6,721 nt of DNA from Calditrichaceae bacterium (GTDB lineage: Bacteria; Calditrichota; Calditrichia; Calditrichales; Calditrichaceae), in contig JAUXGF010000157.1 of assembly GCA_030622395.1 (NCBI GenBank), forward strand, positions 1-6,721, in the 5' to 3' direction. The position numbers and the translations under genes were made by a program. This document shows, piece after piece, positions 5,013-6,721 of this stretch (position 1 is its first letter; the number at the start of each line of letters is the position of its first letter). The notes under the pieces are model-generated. The model searched no databases. It was given only the letters and a program-made list of their open reading frames with translations, and was not told the origin of the DNA.

Positions 5013-6488
5013 ATGGACAATTTAATGGAATATATTTATCATATAACGCCTTTAGAAAATTTTGTGAAAATAGTTAATCGTGGCATTATATTGAGTAAAA
5101 ATCGAATTGAAAATGAACGTATAGATTATGTAAGTATTGCTTATGAAGGAATACAAGAAAGGAGAAGTACTTTCCCTGTTCCATTATCACCGTATGGTGT
5201 ATTACATGATTATATACCATTTCATTTCGCTCCACGTTCGCCAATGTTGTATTGTATTCATAGAGGAACAATAAGCGGTTGTAATAAATCACAACAAGAT
5301 ATTTTATATTTATTGGTAAAAATTGAAGATATAAAAAATAGTGATTTGCAGTTTGTATTTACTGATGGTCATCCTATAGTCTCATTTAGTGTTTTCTATG
5401 CAAAGTTAAGCGGGAATGGTATTATTAACAAAAATGCAGGTTTAATCATGATAACAATTAAACAAAAAGGTAATTTGCTGGAAGAAAAAGTCCAAGCCTA
5501 TGTGAATACTGTAAATTGCGTTGGTATTATGGGGAAGGGAATTGCCTTACAGTTTAAAATGGCTTTCCCAGATAATTATAAGGAATACAAGAAAGTCTGT
5601 GATGATGGGAAAATGCATATTGGGAAAATGTTTATTACCAATGATAACAATATGTTTGAATCTAAGTATATAATCAATTTTCCCACCAAAACACATTGGA
5701 AAGCCAAATCAAAACTGGAACACATTGAAAAAGGTTTGAATGATCTGGTAAAAAAGATAAATGAATTTAATATTAAGTCAATCGTAATCCCGCCATTAGG
5801 CTGCGGACTGGGGGGGCTCGACTGGAATGAAGTTAGATCGGTCATAGAACAAAAGCTAAGTCATTTGGAAGACGTTAATATTATAGTATACGCGCCTTCA
5901 AAATCACCCGAACCGAAAAAAATAAAGGTTGCTACAAAAAAACCGGAAATGACCGCGGGCCGGGCTGCCTTGATTATCTTATTAAAAAACTATAAAGAAA
6001 TCGGCTATCAAATAACTATGCTTGAAATCCAAAAACTGATGTATTTCTTGCAGGCTGCGGGAGAGAACTTGAGATTGAGATACAGAAAGGCAAAATACGG
6101 ACCTTATGCTGATAATTTACATCACGCTTTGCAGGCAATTGAAGGGCATTATATATCCGGTTATGGCGATGGAACCAAAAACATTCAGATAAATCTTTTT
6201 CCTAACAGTATTAAACTTGCGGAGAATTTTATTTCCAATAATCACAATAATTCGTCAAGGTTTTCAAAGGTTATACAGTTGATCGAAGGATTTGAAACCC
6301 CATACGGATTGGAATTATTATCAACTGTACACTGGACGATTGTTAGAGAAAATAAAACGAAATTACCGGAAATCACGAATTTCATTAAGGATTGGAGTAA
6401 GAGAAAAAGATTTTTGTTTAGTGAAAGGCATATACAAATTGCTGCAAAAAGACTTGTAGATACAAATTTTATTGACGATTTATTTTAA
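5013..6488 (+). CDS. darG: In-frame fusion of a truncated DarT toxin and a full-length DarG antitoxin
   Basis: The 491-residue frame has two parts. Residues about 5-130 are the N-terminal two thirds of DarT, which ADP-ribosylates thymidine in single-stranded DNA. Visible motifs are YIYHIT (7-12), the arginine region IQERR (47-51), HDYIPFHFAPRSPML (65-79) and FVFTDGHPI (114-122). DarT normally runs on for about 60-80 residues, including a RQAEFLV-like motif with the catalytic glutamate; here it is missing. After about 15 linking residues, M146 begins a complete DarG. Its macrodomain (146-300) has VNTVNCVGIMGKGIALQFK (164-182), the FPTK lysine K226 (about position 81 of DarG, matching the known catalytic lysine near 80) and PPLGCGLGGLDW (260-271). 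The C-terminal domain (about 312-490), which binds DarT in known systems, starts MTAGRAALIIL. From M146 the length is 346 residues, normal for DarG. The first ATG (5013) has no clear ribosome site; a GCAGG precedes M146. DarG should be functional; the DarT half is probably inactive. An assembly error is possible. Confidence 0.88.
   Translation: MDNLMEYIYHITPLENFVKIVNRGIILSKNRIENERIDYVSIAYEGIQERRSTFPVPLSPYGVLHDYIPFHFAPRSPMLYCIHRGTISGCNKSQQDILYLLVKIEDIKNSDLQFVFTDGHPIVSFSVFYAKLSGNGIINKNAGLIMITIKQKGNLLEEKVQAYVNTVNCVGIMGKGIALQFKMAFPDNYKEYKKVCDDGKMHIGKMFITNDNNMFESKYIINFPTKTHWKAKSKLEHIEKGLNDLVKKINEFNIKSIVIPPLGCGLGGLDWNEVRSVIEQKLSHLEDVNIIVYAPSKSPEPKKIKVATKKPEMTAGRAALIILLKNYKEIGYQITMLEIQKLMYFLQAAGENLRLRYRKAKYGPYADNLHHALQAIEGHYISGYGDGTKNIQINLFPNSIKLAENFISNNHNNSSRFSKVIQLIEGFETPYGLELLSTVHWTIVRENKTKLPEITNFIKDWSKRKRFLFSERHIQIAAKRLVDTNFIDDLF
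5436..5450 (+). promoter_or_regulatory. Internal ribosome-binding site and ATG for DarG alone
   Basis: GCAGG (5436-5440) lies 7 bases before ATG 5448-5450. Reading from this ATG gives MITIKQKGNLLEEKVQAYVN, which lines up with the normal first residues of DarG proteins (typically MI...GNLL...A.ALVNTVN). This is probably the original darG start, kept after the loss of the end of darT. Translation could therefore yield DarG with or without the toxin fragment. Confidence 0.5.
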
Positions 6489-6513
6489 TTTATTGTAATC
6501 ATCATATATACCA

Positions 6514-6533
6514 TTTTGTTAACGTCAACAAAA
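6514..6533 (+). terminator. Weak hairpin after darG
   Basis: TTTTGTT (6514-6520) pairs with AACAAAA (6527-6533) around AACGTC, 26 bases after the stop. A second stem follows: AGGGTTT (6533-6539) with AAGCCCT (6547-6553), including one G-T pair. Neither has a good T run and the first is AT-only in most pairs. Termination is possible but not well supported. Confidence 0.3.
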
Positions 6534-6623
6534 GGGTTTTATTCTGAAGCCCTAATCATTTACTTAAGCAAAATCTTAATTAGTCTCTGAACGAAAACTA
6601 GCCCAAACTGTCATTTTCCCACG

Positions 6624-6665
6624 GGGACGCCTTGCGGCGCGAGCGGAGCGTCCCGATAATCGGGA
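6624..6665 (+). repeat. Nested inverted repeats, GGGACGC/GCGTCCC and TCCCGAT/ATCGGGA
   Basis: GGGACGC (6624-6630) pairs with GCGTCCC (6648-6654) around a G+C-rich loop. TCCCGAT (6651-6657) pairs with ATCGGGA (6659-6665). The two stems share TCCC, so they exclude each other. This resembles composite intergenic repeats seen in environmental FCB genomes. Confidence 0.6.
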
Positions 6666-6691
6666 TTTAGCGTTATAAATATTGAAGTTAC

Positions 6692-6721
6692 AGATTTCTT
6701 CCCGATTTATCGGGATCGAAA
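6692..6721 (+). repeat. Intergenic repeat, AGATTTCT + TCCCGAT-TT-ATCGGGA + TCGAAA
   Basis: AGATTTCT is followed by TCCCGAT (6700-6706), a TT loop, ATCGGGA (6709-6715) and TCGAAA at the window edge. The order AGATTTCT...TCGAAA matches the common repeat that usually continues to ATGACA. The fragment at 531-567 looks like a degenerate relative on the opposite strand. The element is cut off by the window end. Confidence 0.55.

Larger units (their letters stand above)
6489..6721. other. Gene-free right end with inverted repeats
   Basis: No gene is visible after the DarG stop. The stretch starts AT-rich with two weak hairpins and becomes G+C-rich from about 6620, where palindromic repeats begin. 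The last element runs to the window edge. Confidence 0.55.

Noticed and set aside
5086..5845. Two minus-strand frames inside the DarT-DarG gene
   Set aside because: They are shadows of the conserved + strand frame, with no start site or motif.

Overview
The window is AT-rich and looks like part of a bacterial chromosome. Every gene I can support lies on the + strand. The likely source is an uncultured member of the Bacteroidota/Chlorobi/Ignavibacteria (FCB) side of the tree. This rests on three things: a Ser/Thr kinase with a C-terminal PEGA pair, short intergenic palindromes of the ATCGGGAT and TGCCTGCCGGCAGGCA types, and weak Shine-Dalgarno sites. It is an inference, because no marker gene is present.

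Layout. Positions 1-423 hold the 3' part of a flavin reductase-like gene. Positions 424-853 have no gene and are filled with short inverted repeats and intergenic repeat debris. Positions 854-1382 hold a small ExbD/TolR-like gene that appears split by a +1 frameshift. Positions 1499-2950 encode an AlbA_2 (Schlafen-type) + RecG-like ATPase + winged-helix protein. Its linker is made of 11-bp tandem repeats, and a decayed copy of the same module lies just downstream (about 2977-3039). Positions 3162-4778 encode a membrane-anchored Ser/Thr kinase with two PEGA domains on the far side of the membrane. Positions 4779-5012 are mostly featureless apart from a possible 25-codon ORF. Positions 5013-6488 are one continuous reading frame joining the first two thirds of a DarT DNA ADP-ribosyltransferase toxin to a full-length DarG antitoxin. 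Positions 6489-6721 hold inverted repeats and no gene.

The main result is the DarT-DarG frame. DarT normally modifies thymidines in single-stranded DNA, and DarG removes the mark and also binds DarT. Here the toxin keeps its N-terminal NAD-binding motifs but stops before the region that should carry its catalytic glutamate. The antitoxin is complete and keeps an in-frame ATG with a possible ribosome-binding site. This looks like a disarmed toxin-antitoxin locus kept as a fusion or as a stand-alone antitoxin.

The genes do not form an obvious single pathway. Gaps of 116 to 234 bases separate the last four, so they are probably separate transcription units. The AlbA_2/ATPase gene and DarTG are both accessory gene types often found in mobile or defence-rich regions. 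The flavin reductase and kinase look like ordinary chromosomal genes.
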